Source of the DNA: Cyclina sinensis
Taxonomy: Eukaryota; Mollusca; Bivalvia; Venerida; Veneridae
Length of the DNA stretch: 64,000 nt
Assembly: GCA_012932295.1 (NCBI GenBank)
Contig: JAAONU010000016.1
Location: 19,125,530 to 19,189,529 of the forward strand
Direction: 5' to 3'
In this document: positions 50,761 through 62,610 of the stretch, one piece after another
Numbering within the stretch: the stretch's first letter is position 1
Layout of the letters: every line of letters begins with the position of its first letter
Program-made: the position numbers and the translations under genes
The notes under the pieces: generated by a model
Databases searched by the model: none
The model's input: only the letters and a program-made list of their open reading frames with translations
Told to the model about the DNA's origin: nothing

Positions 50761-51732
50761 CCCGAAGTTAGTGTTGGGGATAAAATAAACATGCACAATT
50801 AGGAACAAAGACGTTGTAGAGAAGCAGGCGAGGCTTCCTTTGACCTGGCAAGATTTAAATGGATAGGGCCAGATTATTTATTATAAGCTAGAGAACTAGT
50901 GAAGCAAGATATCCCCGTGTATATACGGGAGAGTGATGTTAGTGTGAGGAATGTTACCGTTGATGATCTGAATAAGTGGATTTCCGACCATAGTAAGGTG
51001 CCAACTATGGACCCTTGGAATGTGACGCCAAGGAAAAAGTCAGCTGCATCTTCCACAGCTGCTGCACCTTCTGTGCCACACAGGAGCCCTAGGCAAGTGA
51101 CACCCAGGAAAAGGCCAGCTGCATCTTCCACAGCTGCTGCACCTTCTGTGCCACACAGGAGCCCTAGGCAAGTGATGCCCAGGAAAAGGCCAGCTGCACC
51201 GTCTACAGCTACTGCACCTTTTCCTCAAGAAGAGAAGGACACAGCAGTAACTGTGACCTTGCCAGCTTTGCCGGTTGTGCCAGAGAATAGTGAGCAAAAG
51301 GAACAGGAGATGGAGCAGGAGCAGGAGAAGGAGCAGGAGACAGGGGGGGTAGAGGTGCCGGGAGATGATTATGAGGGAGGTGATATAGGAGTCGAACCAG
51401 TGGCTGGGCCAAGTGGGGTGTTATCTAGCCCTACTGGACCTTTCCACTCGGATGAGGAGGAAGTTGTTCGTCCCGCCAAACGCCGGCGGCGTGTGGTGCC
51501 CTCGGACATGGAGTCAGAGGCAAGTAGTGCCCCTGATTTGGCCGATGTGGAGACAGCGAGTGTTTCCAGTTGCTCATCTAAGGATTTGGAGGAGGCAAAA
51601 ACTGGTCGTGCTACGGGGAGAGTTAACGTAGAACTTTACATGGAACATCATTTGCATGTATCCATCACTGAACGTGACGAGGCTTTGAAAAGTAATGGTC
51701 CGTTAAAAGTTTTGAAATGACATTATATCTCA

Positions 51733-52740
51733 ATGAGACCGAGTGACACAAGCAATACCACAGCAAAGAACACTGTGGATAACAACATAGCAATAGCATG
51801 CAAAATCATGAAGTTCTGTGAACCCAAGCATGAACTGAATAAATTTAGATGGGAACAATTGAATGCAGAAAAGGTTGAAATGCTAGTGACCGTGTTGAGG
51901 GACGAAATTAAGCTGGGATCCAGCACAATAAGTAATTATTTTAAGGTAATTCGCAACATGGGATTGGCACTAACTTCAGATACTTATTACATGGAATATC
52001 CATACTCTGCAAGGATTCGAGAAGCACTCATGGCCAAGGTAAGCACCCTCAGTAAGTACAATGCTAAGAACATCTCCAAGGAAAAAAGTGTTAAATTCTC
52101 ACAGGACAGGTATATTGATATTGGACATTTTCAGCACAATTACTTGTGTGTGTTTGAAGTGTATGAAAAAGCCAAGAAGGAAACCAAAATACTCCTAGAA
52201 AAATCAAAAACAAAAGCTCTTTCTAAAAGTGAGGTCGCCGCAGTAAATGGATTTTTTAACTTACACAACATGACATGTGGAAATAGGCCCAAGGTGTTTC
52301 AATTTATGAGGAAGGATGTGCTGAAGAAGGCAAAGAAGTCGCCTAAGACGGACAGTAATGGCAATACTTATTATTTTCTAGCAACGGCAGAACATAAAAC
52401 GGGAGGACAGTTTGTAGCGTATATTTATTTAAGTGAGGAACTCATGTAAATACTCAAACTGTACAAGAAACATGTGAGGCCCACACCCGTACCTGACCAC
52501 AAGGATTATCTTTTCATCAGCAGCAGTGGACGAAGGATACATAGTCCATCAAACGATCTGGACAGGACTATAAGGAAATATGACTTCCTGTTGAACATGA
52601 ACAATACGGAGTTCAGGAAGATAGTAACGACGTTGAGCAAGAACTTTATGCCACACAATCAGCAAAAGATTCTTCATGGCATGCTAACACATTCGGAGGC
52701 CACTGCCAATCGCCACTACTTGCTTGGCAATGACAAAGCA
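51733..52740 (+). pseudogene. Tyrosine-recombinase-like domain of the fusion relic
   Basis: The core-binding region includes LGSSTISNYFKVIRNMG. The catalytic part shows Arg in CGNRPKVFQFMRKDV (52285-52287), Lys in ATAEHKTGG (about 52396), Arg in TEFRKIV (52615-52617), His in MLTHSEATANRHYLL (52690-52692) and Tyr (52717-52719). This is the R-K-R-H-Y order of YR enzymes; the His of the usual HxxR is Thr here. Crypton-type or other eukaryotic YR ancestry is inferred. Confidence 0.7.
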
Positions 52741-53419
52741 GTCCCCCACAAACTAGGAATCCTTATTCTCGGAGATCTTCTGAATGTTTGCAACGAAAAG
52801 CTAGGGAAGAACGCGAGTTCGTACATTAACAAAAGTCAGGGTTTGAAGGACAATGTTAGTATAAAGGACAAACAAGCATTGCTGGATATCTATAATGAAT
52901 TAGATAGGACAAAGACGACAGCGGGACCCAGTAAATCTATGGAAAAGATTTCAGAGGAGGCACATAGTCCTGCTCCATCAGAGCATTCAGACACTGCTGC
53001 TAGTGTGAGATCAGATGCATCAGGGACGTCTTCTTCTTCTGCTGGACATGATAGAAAGAAAACCGACTTGGAGCTGCTCAAAGCGAAGATTGGCACAATA
53101 ACAGTGGACACAGCTACTCCTTCTAGCACTGAATTTGATAAATTCGTGAAGGAACTTGGTATTAAAGCTGACAGACAACAATTGTATAAGCGTATGTGCT
53201 TCTACCTGCAATATACAAGGAATGTGTGTCGTGCAGAAGAAGCATTCTCTGCTCTGAGGCGCCTGCAAGACCCTGAAAAATTTTGAAGAAGCAGTTGAGT
53301 CTTATCTCAAGAAGAAGCAATGGTATAACATAAAGACTGCCAAAGAAGCTTTAGACAAGTTACGTAAGTTCCACAATAGTAAATCTTTAATTAGGACCAC
53401 TTCTATTAACCCAGCAAAA

Positions 53420-53900
53420 AAATCGGTACCACTTGATGAAACATTGAAAAGCCAAATTCAGACCCAGTCATGGCCCCTGATTGTTACAAAAAGATGTGAT
53501 AAGGGATTAGGTGTATTTGCATGTAAGCCAATAGATTGAGAAACAGTAATATGTGACTATCATGGTGAAATTATTTCCAAAAAAGACGAAGACTTTCGTT
53601 ACCATACACTTTACAAGGACCGCGAAGACAATGTGTATATGTTCCAGTTTAAATTTCTTATCAGGGGGAGAAATATTACTGTGATGCAGTAAAACAGTGT
53701 GAGTGTCACCCAAAGAAAAAAATTAAAGCTAGACTTTTGAATCATAGCAGAAGTCCAAATGTGAGAGTTGTTGCAAGGGGAGACGGGGACAATATTGTGT
53801 TATTAATGATAACAACAAAAGATATTGCTGAAGCAAGGAGCTGATGTTCAATTATGGTTGCAAAAAAGACAGCCAATTGCACCAAGAAGACTGGATGTAA
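53420..53900 (+). pseudogene. KMT5A-like SET domain of the fusion relic
   Basis: The motifs run KGLGVFA (53501), VICDYHGEIIS, NVYMFQFK, YYCDA, RLLNHSRSPNV (NHS at 53740-53748) and ELMFNYG (NYG at 53850-53858). These match the cofactor and substrate signature of SET8/KMT5A methyltransferases. TGA 53537 stands where the family has Gly before Glu, and two frame changes break the domain. There are no introns. Confidence 0.8.
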
Positions 53901-54094
53901 ATCCTTGCGCACTTGTTTTTTTCATGTTTTTTTTTTAGGTTTAAATTAAGACAGCGGAGTACTGACCACTGTTTAGTAGAAGCTAAGGTTCGGCATGATT
54001 TTTTTACTTTTTTTTTCTGTAACTGCAGCTTAGGGTAACTTCTCATTTTTTTTCAGCTATTCAACTCATTTTTCATCTTTGAAATTTTTTGGCA

Positions 54095-54300
54095 GCTCAT
54101 TATACAAGGAATAACCAGCCCGAAAGGTAGCTGCCTTCTCTGTAAGAGCAATGCTTGCCAAAAAGGGAGACGAACCCCAAAAGTATGTGCAGCTCGCTTT
54201 CGGGAAGCTCCATATACAAGGACCAGTCGGCCCAAAACGGTAGCTGCGTTTTTACAGGAAGAATGCTTGCCAAAAAAGGAGGTGAACACACGGTATAATC
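54095..54300 (+). repeat. Two-copy repeat of about 113 bp
   Basis: CATATACAAGGAATAACCAG (with TATACAAGGACCAGTCGGCC in the second copy), GGTAGCTGC and AATGCTTGCCAAAAA occur twice, just after the SET relic. Confidence 0.8.
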
Positions 54301-54439
54301 AACTCGCTTCTTTCTTTCTCCTTTTTCTCACAGCCCCTTTTTTATATCTGGCGGGATTCAAACCATTTCCCTTGTCCGATTGCCCGATGCCAAACCTGGC
54401 TACAATGAGTTGGGTGGGTGCCCAATGATACCCTCTGCC

Positions 54440-56510
54440 ATAAGCAGTTAATACCAGCTAATGGCTGGGGGAACCAGGAACCAGGCAGTTGCATTACCAT
54501 GAACAAGACACATTGAATGCATTCTCTTTCGTCGGCAATAAGGTTGGTGTTTTACGGGGGAACTACTAACGGGAGGAGGGCAGGCCTCTATTTTTTGAAT
54601 GTCATGAGCAAACAGTTGACTGTAAGATTCTGGCGATAGCAGATGTTCCCAGACCCTCGACGAGATGCGTTGAATGATACAAGTCCCAGCCTTGTACAAC
54701 CAGCCATTCGTCGGCAATAAGGTTAGAGTTTTACCGGGGAATTATTAACGGGAGGAGGGCCGGGCCCCTATTTTTTGAATGTCATGGGCAAACAGTTGAC
54801 TGTAAGATTTTGATGATAGCAGATGTTCCCAGACCCTCGATGAGACGCGTTGAATGATACAAGTCCCAGCCTTGTGCAACCAGCCGTTCATCGGCCATAA
54901 GGTTGGCGTCTTACAGGGGAATTATTAGTGGAGGGGAGGGCCGGGTCCCTTTTTTTTTAATGTCATGTGCAAATGGTTGACTTTATGATTTTGGCAATAG
55001 CAGATGTTCCCAGACCCTTGACGTGATGCGTTGAATACTACAAGTCTCAGCCTTGTACGACCTGCTGTTCATCGGCTATAAGGTTCTTGCTTACGGGAGA
55101 GTTGTTATCGGGAGGAGGGCGGGGCCCCTATTTTTTTGAATGTCATGGGCAAACAGTTGACTGTAAGATTTTGGCAATAGCAGATGTTCCCAAACCCTCA
55201 AGAGACGCGTTGAATGATACAAGTCACAGTTTTGTACGACCAGCTGTTCATCAGCAATAAGGTTAGCGTTTTACCGGGGAATTATTAATGGGAGGAGGGC
55301 CAGGCCCGTCTTTTTTGAATGTCATGAGCAAACGCTTGACTGTAAGATTTTGGCGATAGCAGATGTTCCCAGACCCTCGAAGAGACGTGTTGAATGAAAC
55401 AAGTCGCAGCCTTGTGCGACTAGCCGTTTGTCGGCTATAAGGTTGGCGTCTTACAGAGGAATTTTTAGTGGAGGGGAGGGCCGTGTCCCTAATTTTTTAA
55501 TGTCATGTGCAAACAGTTGACTTTATGATTTTGGCGATAGCAGATGTTCCCAGACCCTCGATGAGACGCGTTGAATACTACAAGTCTCAGCCTTGTACGA
55601 CCAGCCGTTCATCGGCTATAAGGTTCACGTCTTACAGGGGAACTATTAACAGGAGGAGGGCCGGGCCCCTATTTTTTGAATGTCATGGGCAAACAGTTGA
55701 CTGTAAGATTTTGGCGATAGCAAATGTTCCCAGACCCTTGATGAGACGCGTTGAATGATACAAGTCCCAGCCTTGGACGACCAGCCGTTCGTCAGCAATA
55801 AGGCTAGCATTTTACAGGGGAATTATTAACGTGAAGAGGGCAGGGCCAATATTTTTTGAATATCATAAGCAAACGGTTGACTGTAAGATTTCGGCGATAG
55901 TAGATGTTCGCAGACCCGCAACGAGATGCGTTGAATGATACAAGTCCCAGCCTTGTACGACCAGCCGTTCGTTGGCCACAAGGTTTGAGTCATAGAGGGG
56001 CGATAAGGACTGTAGAAAGGCCGGGTCATTCTTTTTCACTGTACTGAATGAACAAGTGATTGTTTGAATTCAACAATGGCAGATGTTCCCAGACCCTCAA
56101 CGAGACACGTTGAATGATATAAGTTTCAGCCTTGTACGACCAGCCGTTCGTCCGCTACTAGGTACCGGTAAATGGGGGTGGAAGGACAAGGAGTGGAGGG
56201 TAGGCGGAGCCATTGTTTTTAAATATACTGAACGAACCGGTGATTGTTTTAATTCGGCGATAGCAGATGTTCCCAGACCCTCAACGAGAAGCGTTTAATG
56301 ATATCAGTTTCAGCCGTTTGTCAGCTACAAGGTTCTAGTCTTGGAGGGGAAAATGGGCTGGACGGTAGGCCGGACTATTTTTTTCAATGTATTGAACGAA
56401 AGAGTGATAGGTAGAATTCAGCAATAGCAGATGTTCCCAGTACCACGACGAGACACATTGAATGAAACAACTCCCAACCTTGTACGACCAGCCATTTGTC
56501 AGTAACTAGG
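54440..56510 (+). repeat. 180-bp tandem array inside the element
   Basis: About 11 units. GCAGATGTTCCCAGACCCTC recurs every 180 bp or so from about 54640 to 56450, followed by GACGAGACGCGTTGAATGAT and CAGCCTTGTACGACCAGCCG. Units 1-8 are similar and the last three are diverged. It is non-coding. Confidence 0.9.
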
Positions 56511-56544
56511 GTTATAAATGAAACGTCAAGTTTGACATATTTCC

Positions 56545-58480
56545 GCTACTGAAGTTGCAAACGCTTTTTCTAAAATTGTCGCTGGAAAAAGGCTGATAAA
56601 ACAACAAATTTTTACCTGCGTATTAGGGAACGATTTCTCTTGAAAACTGTATTTTAATTTTGTAATTTTATTCAGTACAAGCTTCAAAATATAACAAGCA
56701 CTGGTAAAAGCAGCGGATAACTGGCACGACTCGCGTCGATAGTGGTTGGTTTTTATGTAATAGAATCTTAATATGCCATAATAATTTGACTGAAATGTTT
56801 GTTATACATAAGGCTACAGGTTTCATCTGTTATTTCTTTAAAAAAGACCTATTAAAAAAGTATTTATCCAGGAATGCGAATAGCGGGGTAGTGAAAATTG
56901 ATGTTCCATTATTGGTCTCCTTGTTTCTCCTTCTTCTTTCATTCAATTGAAATGAAATTCAGCATACTTCATCACTGATGCCTTATTTATACACGGTATG
57001 AATTTCATAAAAAAATATCTACAGAAAGTAGAGAAACTGAAGGAAAATCATTTAAAGGCTATGTCATTTTGAGCGCTTTCTTAAAATGGCTGACGGTACC
57101 CTTAGGCTATGCTTAAAATGTCGCCGGAAAAAGGCCAACAGAACCTCAAAATTTTGCCTGTGTTTTTAGGAATGATCATTCTTGAGGTTTGTATTTCAAT
57201 TTTGTCATTTAATTCAGTATATTATATTATTTAATATAACAAGCACATGTAAAAGCAGCGGGTAAACGGCGCAGCTCGCGGCAATAGTGCTTGATTTTTC
57301 TTTAATAAAATTTGTATTTGCCGCAATATTGTGGCCAAATTTGACTGAAATGTTTGAAATAAATACGTCTACAAATTCCAAGTGTTATTTCTTCAACAAA
57401 GCCCTATTCAAAAAATATCTATACAGGAATGCGAATGGCGGGGTAATGAAAGATGATGTTCCAGTATTTGTCCCCCCTGTTTCTCCTCCTTCATTCATTT
57501 CATTGAATTGGAATTCATTATACTTTATCACCTATGCCTTACCTGTAATGGATGTGAATTTCATCAAAAAATATCCACCAAATGAAGAGATATTGAAGGA
57601 AGTTTGTCGGTACTAGTTTTTATTATAGGAAACGTCAAGTTTGACATTTTTCCGCCAGTGATATCGCTAACGCTTTTTATGAAATTGTCGCCGGAAAAAG
57701 GCTGACAAAATAACGAAATTTCACCTGCATATTACGGAATGATATCTCTTGAAAACTGCATTTCAATTTTGTAATTTTATTCAGTATAAGCTTCATAATA
57801 TAAGCAGAATAGGTGGGGGAAAGACAAAGGCAGCAGATATACGCGCGGCTCACGGCAATAGTGGTTGGTTTTTCTTTAATAAAATCTTTATTTGCCGTGA
57901 TATTGCAACCAAATGTTACTGAAATCTTTGTTATACATAAGGCTACATGTTTCAAGTGTTATTTATTTAAAAAAAAGCCTATTCAAAAAAATATTTTCCA
58001 GGAATGCAAACGGCGGTTGTAATGAAAATTAATGTTGCTCATTTGTCCCTCTGTTTCTCCTTTTTCTTTCATTCGCTTTGATTTAAATTCATGGTACTTC
58101 TTTACTATTGAATTATCTATAAATGGTGTGAATTTCATTAAAAAATATGCACCGGAAGTAGAGATATTGAAAGAACAGCCTATGTCATTTTTTACCTTTC
58201 CCGCCGCTATTATATGGTTGATTCTCAGACAACGGGGATGCCTAAAATTTTCGCCGGAAAATGGCCACCTCAATGAAGTTATTTCACCTGTGTCTTGAAA
58301 ACTGTATTAAATTTTCGATCATTTACATCATTGTTAATGTTAAAAAGCCAATGGAAATCCTGAAAGTGAGCGATTTCAAGAACCCGCCATTACGCGGTTG
58401 GCGTTTTCAGACCGTTTTTCATAAATTGTCGCATAAAAAATGCAGATATAAGCCTCAAAACTGCTCAGCATGTTAATTTG
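56545..58480 (+). repeat. Right-side tandem copies of the element's direct repeat
   Basis: Three copies of about 550 bp start near 56545, 57110 and 57640, with a partial one near 58240. Each contains the sequence of the left copy followed by about 150 bp absent from it, including GTGAATTTCATCAAAAAATAT. Short ORFs such as 57287-57616 recur in each copy, but no family is recognised. Confidence 0.85.
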
Positions 58481-58500
58481 CATGTTCTCTTTAAAAATAG

Positions 58501-59752
58501 CAATTTGTTTTAGCATTTTATTGCGTTTAAAAAATCAAAAGTAAGAAAATGGCTGAAGATCCACCCGCTGCGCCTAAATTTTCGTTGGTTTTTGCTTTAT
58601 ATTTCGTAAAGAAGCCAGCCTATTGCCATAAAATTTGGCACAGATGTGTGCAAATATATGTTTTATCGAATGCAAGTGTTTTTTTTCTTGAAATCATAAA
58701 ATAAGACCCCCCTAAAAGCAAACTTTTCACGACGAGTTGACGGGGGATTGACAGATTACCAAATTGAGGCTCCATATTTCCTATGTCTATGATCCGATTT
58801 TAATTATTTTTGGTAGAGAGATGTATCAATACATTCTACATTTACCCACCAAGTTTCATTAATATCTGCTGAGAAATAAAAAAGAAATTATGAAAAAACC
58901 AAAACTGACATGCTGAAATCAATGCTGCCCCTGGTTTGTATGCAGATATTAACATCTGACATCCAAGACTGATTTATAAGATAGTGAATGTCTTCAAAAC
59001 ATACTTTCCACAGAATCCATTTCCAAATACATTTGGAAGAGCTAAATGGTTTAGCTGTTCACTTTGTGCAGCATCGGCCAAACAGACAGAATATAAAATC
59101 TAAGTTTCAGAATTATAAATGTTAAACAGCAATGAAAATATTGATGCCCATGAAAAGAAACAGAACAAGACTATTTGTTGTTCTATCTTAAATTTCAGAA
59201 AGATGTAGCTAGTTTTCAGGGAACATTTTCAAACCTATGTCAAATGAAAGCTGGAACTTCTAGCATGAAGATAAACAGAGTTACAGTCATACATAATCTG
59301 GGACATACAAAACAAAGGCTGACCTTCCCTGAATATCTCATTCCACAATAAAAAGATACGAGATAAAAATGTACAATAAACAAGAACACAGAATGAATCT
59401 GTAAGTTCAAGTCCCTTAAAGTCTCCATTTACAGACAAATAAGACATGCCCACTGGCAATATCAAGACTCAACATTTTTGCCGAGATCTAAGATTCAGGT
59501 CACAAGAAAAAGCTTTAGTCTTTAGATAAGCTTGTCAAAACAGAAAAATTGGAAATTGTACAATTGCTGAATTCACAGACCCTAACATCAAAATAAGCAA
59601 ATAAATGTATGCTGAACAGAGAATTAAGTTTTCTATTTGCCTCAAACAAGAAGGCCAGTAACACTGCTAAATCGTCAATCCACATAACTGAAGATGACAC
59701 TAAATTTGGATTCAACATTTCTTTATAAATAGATTTCAGCAGGTCCTAATCT
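58501..59752. other. Non-coding stretch right of the YR-SET element
   Basis: Two overlapping minus ORFs (59235-59465) and others are short and featureless. The right boundary of the element may lie anywhere from 58480 to about 58900. Confidence 0.45.
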
Positions 59753-59862
59753 GACTAAGTACCTGTTCTTTCTGGTGCCCCTCAAGGCACAGTTCCTGGT
59801 CCCTTTTTGTTTCTGGCATACATAAATGATCTGCAGCACTGTGTCAAAAGCCGTGTGAATTA
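59753..59862 (+). pseudogene. Non-LTR retrotransposon reverse transcriptase fragment
   Basis: The reading [20 protein letters not shown] corresponds to the conserved RT block SGVPQGSVLGPLLF.IYIND of LINE elements and ends soon after at a stop. Only about 35 codons survive, with a stop just upstream. Confidence 0.8.
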
Positions 59863-60714
59863 AATTTTTTAGAGGTATGTTGTTAGTTATCAACTATATG
59901 TTTCTGGATTTGAATGTGTGGTGCTGGTATTTTAGATAAAACAACTCTTTTACTTGTGAATCTTGATATTGCAAACCTTTGCCAGACATGTCAAACAGAT
60001 GGTGTATTTAATGTTTGTGCTTTTAATGTGTATGAAAAGAGAGGATGAGGAGATATTTTTCACTCATTCTTGAAACAGAGATCAGTATAAAAGATGCACA
60101 GTGCATTATTTTCCCATAAAAGGCAAAAAAACTGCCCATTAAAACTGAACGCCAATGTGCGTCTGAGTGCAAGATACAACACCAAAGTACATTCTACAAT
60201 GGTTACTTCCCTTCATCATCACTCTTGACTGGTTTACAATGTAAGCATTATTAAATGTTGTCCTCTCATCATAAAATACACAACCATCCTACATTGTTTT
60301 CTAGTTCATGTCTCCAAAGAAATAAAATTAATTTAAAGAAAATCGGATGATGCCTTTAATCAGCAACAGTAACCTTCTTTGAAATGGAGAGGTTAATAGG
60401 TGCCACAAAGTTGAAACTGGTGGAAATCATTAACAACCAATATATGTTGGCAAGAAAATTTTGAACCATGAAACTGTTCATATAACAGATGATATAAATA
60501 TCATAGAGTGAAAATTATGGTTGTATGAGGAAGGTGGTAAAATGTACGGTAAATTGTGAACAAACCAAAGTCAAAACTCAAGTCTAATCCACATTATATC
60601 CCGTGAAAGTGCCCTTTGAAATTCTGAAGTGCCAACTGCTCAATATCCTGTTAAAAGTGCCCTTTGAAATTCTAAAGTGCCAACTGCTTAATATGCTGTT
60701 AAAGTGCTCTTTGA
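59863..60714. other. Intergenic DNA, a small duplication only
   Basis: AAGTGCCCTTTGAAATTCTG followed by AAGTGCCAACTGCT occurs in two or three diverged copies at 60608-60725. Nothing else is seen. Confidence 0.5.
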
Positions 60715-61015
60715 AATTTTGTTTGTTTTGGGTTTAACACTGATTTCAACATCTAGGTTATATCTCAGCAGTCAGTCCACCTAACCGGTTTTCCTGGATA
60801 ACTAACCAGTAATTGCCAATTTCTCCGTAAGTGACTGACTAGCTGTTCCTACATAATCTACTCTGAATCAGTGGTGAGAGACAAATGAACATTAGACACA
60901 ATGTCTGAGATCAATTGTCACAGAGAAATTTTGCCCTGCCCAGGGATCAAACCAGCAACCGACGGCTTAGTCTAATCCAGTGCTCTACCTTTTGAGCTAA
61001 TTTTGAAGTGCCTGT
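60715..61015 (-). mobile_element. tRNA-derived SINE
   Basis: On the minus strand the head reads TTAGCTCAAAAGGTAGAGCA (A box) and GGTTTGATCCC (B box), about 35 bp apart as in a tRNA. The body runs to GTGTTAAACCCAAAACAAAC, a 3' end I associate with molluscan SINEs. Confidence 0.7.
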
Positions 61016-61764
61016 TTTGATGTATGTTTTGATACATATACATTTGGGTCAAGAAAACTATCATGTTCCCCACAGGCAATTCAACACCTATAACTCTTGA
61101 TTCGATCCAGTTTCAGCTTTTTGCAATTTTTATTGCATTTTTTGGATTTTTGAAAATGTCATTTTCTTGACCAGCTTGTAGGCCCAGGTCTACAGGGCCT
61201 AATAGTAGCTACGCCACAGGCATAAGTACCTTTCCTGATCTGTTAAATGGAGTTTAGTACCATAGCTTTAGTAGGTTAAGGACTAGCTGTGGATTCTGAA
61301 GTCAAAACCATTAATTACTGTTGTTATCAGTCACATACTGATTTCTGACAAATTTTGACCACAACTGACCTTACCCATCCCAGCACCCTTTGGTATCAAT
61401 TAAAAGTTTAGACTGACTACTGGATGTTGTTCTTCTGTTTGCTTGATGTATAATATTATATTGTAGTGGTTAAAAATGTTCATAAATGGCCTAAGTTTAA
61501 ACCATTTTATAATACAAGAAGGCCATGATGGCCGGTATATAATTTCTTAATCACTAACTTCTGAAACTGCTCACATGAAAATTTTTGTAAATTTTGCTAT
61601 ATTTGTATATATAAAACTTGACTGTTAACATTTGGGCCTTACGAATGATGATCCAATAAGAATGATTTTAGCAATTGTTGTGAAAGTCCATATTGGGATG
61701 ATAAAGAATATTTCTTTTTTATTCCGTATATATCTCAATGTAAATAAAGGTATTTTGTTTAAGT
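61016..61764. other. Intergenic DNA, nothing recognised
   Basis: Aside from the short palindromic tip at 61512, no structure is supported. Confidence 0.5.
61512..61545. repeat. Solo tip of the GGGCCATGATGGCCC element
   Basis: ACAAGAAGGCCATGATGGCC followed by GGTATATAA resembles the palindromic left end of the element at 13050. No further part of the element follows. Confidence 0.4.
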
Positions 61765-62037
61765 GTACTGTGAAAACTTGATATTAAGACCACCAAAGGG
61801 ACTGGAGCAAAGTGGTCTCAAACCTGAAGTTGGTCTCATTATTGAGTTTCCTTGACCCTGGTCTTTATTCCAGCTTGTAAGTAATATAAGTACTTATAAG
61901 TATTATACTTAGTACTATAGTCTGTGCACTGTCTTACCTTTTCATAGCTTGCACTTTTATGGGGAATTAGTTCAGTATGAATTATTGAATAAGTTTTTAA
62001 AAAGTATTCAAGACTAATTGCACTTGTTCATTTAAAA

Positions 62038-62068
<31 letters not shown>

Positions 62069-62150
62069 AACATCTCAGAGAAATTAAGTTCCATACGTTT
62101 TAATCATACTGAAAATTTGATAGGTATCTAAAGTCTTAGCTGTAAAGCAA
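61765..62150. repeat. Dispersed repeat B, copy 2 (inverted)
   Basis: CTTGATATTAAGACCACCAA, CCCTGGTCTTTATTCCAGCT and the poly-A tract at 62035-62070 mirror copy 1. Divergence is moderate. Confidence 0.75.
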
Positions 62151-62402
62151 GTTTACAGTTTAATGCCTTCTGACAGTTGGTGTTATATCAGGCAGGTAGT
62201 TTACTTAACCATCATTTCTGGGAAGGACCAGTATTAAACCCCAATCCTCTGTAAGAAACTGTCAACTTTTTCAAATGAAATCTCTATGTAAAATGAGTAA
62301 TCCCTGGAAAGGGAGGTTGTTTAAAGAACCAACATAAAGATTCACTAGGAGCTGCCATATGCCAAAAAAAGATGGCCTTTTGATTTCAGCTATTAAGATT
62401 TA

Positions 62403-62610
62403 ACAGGAGGAGCAGTGGTTAAGGGGTTAGAGCACCAGACTTCTGACCTGGAAGTTACTGGTTCAAATTCCACCAGGAGTGAAAGTCTCCAGTGACATTC
62501 AACATTTCTCACTTTTGACATGAGTACCAGGTTTAAATGCATGAAGCAGTCATCAAAAGGGATTAATACAAGTTGCAAGAACTTGCTTCCTAATCTATGT
62601 AAAATAAATA
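62403..62610 (+). mobile_element. tRNA-derived SINE (Arg-TCT-like head)
   Basis: The head at 62407-62480 has an A box, GTGGTTAAGGGGTTAGAGCA, and a B box, GGTTCAAATTCC. Between them CCAG and CTGG arms flank a loop with TCT at the anticodon place. The acceptor ends do not pair well and a non-tRNA body follows, so it is a SINE rather than a tRNA gene. Confidence 0.6.

Larger units (their letters stand above)
50680..53900 (+). pseudogene. C2H2 zinc finger - tyrosine recombinase - SET methyltransferase fusion relic
   Basis: One frame runs through TAG 50800, TAA 50884, TGA 51718 and TAA 52447. A shift near 53280, a TGA at 53537 and further shifts near 53665 and 53835 follow, before a natural TAA at 53898. 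The ancestral protein would be about 1065 aa. In order it holds a C2H2 finger, a basic linker with three 25-residue SPRQ/TPRKRPAA repeats, an acidic stretch, an AKRRRR nuclear signal near 51475, a helical core-binding region, a YR catalytic domain, a helical spacer and a KMT5A-type SET domain. The YR part would cut and join DNA; the SET part would methylate a histone or other lysine. Both roles are inferred from family. The start codon is not identified. Confidence 0.75.
50200..58500 (+). mobile_element. Composite tyrosine-recombinase/SET mobile element (decayed)
   Basis: Layout from left to right: a direct-repeat copy (50205-50640), one long broken reading frame (about 50680-53900), a two-copy repeat (54095-54300), a 180-bp tandem array (54440-56510), then three tandem copies of the left repeat (56545-58075) with a partial fourth (58240-58480). 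The coding part is visibly richer in G+C than its surroundings. No reverse transcriptase or RNase H is seen, which speaks against DIRS or Ngaro and for a Crypton-like or unknown YR element. Exact ends and any target duplication could not be fixed. Confidence 0.65.

Noticed and set aside
50899..53286. Three separate genes at 50899-51720, 51733-52449 and 52474-53286
   Set aside because: All three are in the same frame, separated only by single stops, and together make one domain order, so they are one broken gene.
50200..58500. DIRS or Ngaro retrotransposon
   Set aside because: No reverse transcriptase or RNase H motif was seen between the repeats.
62407..62480. tRNA-Arg(TCT) gene
   Set aside because: A and B boxes are present, but the acceptor stem does not pair and a SINE body follows.
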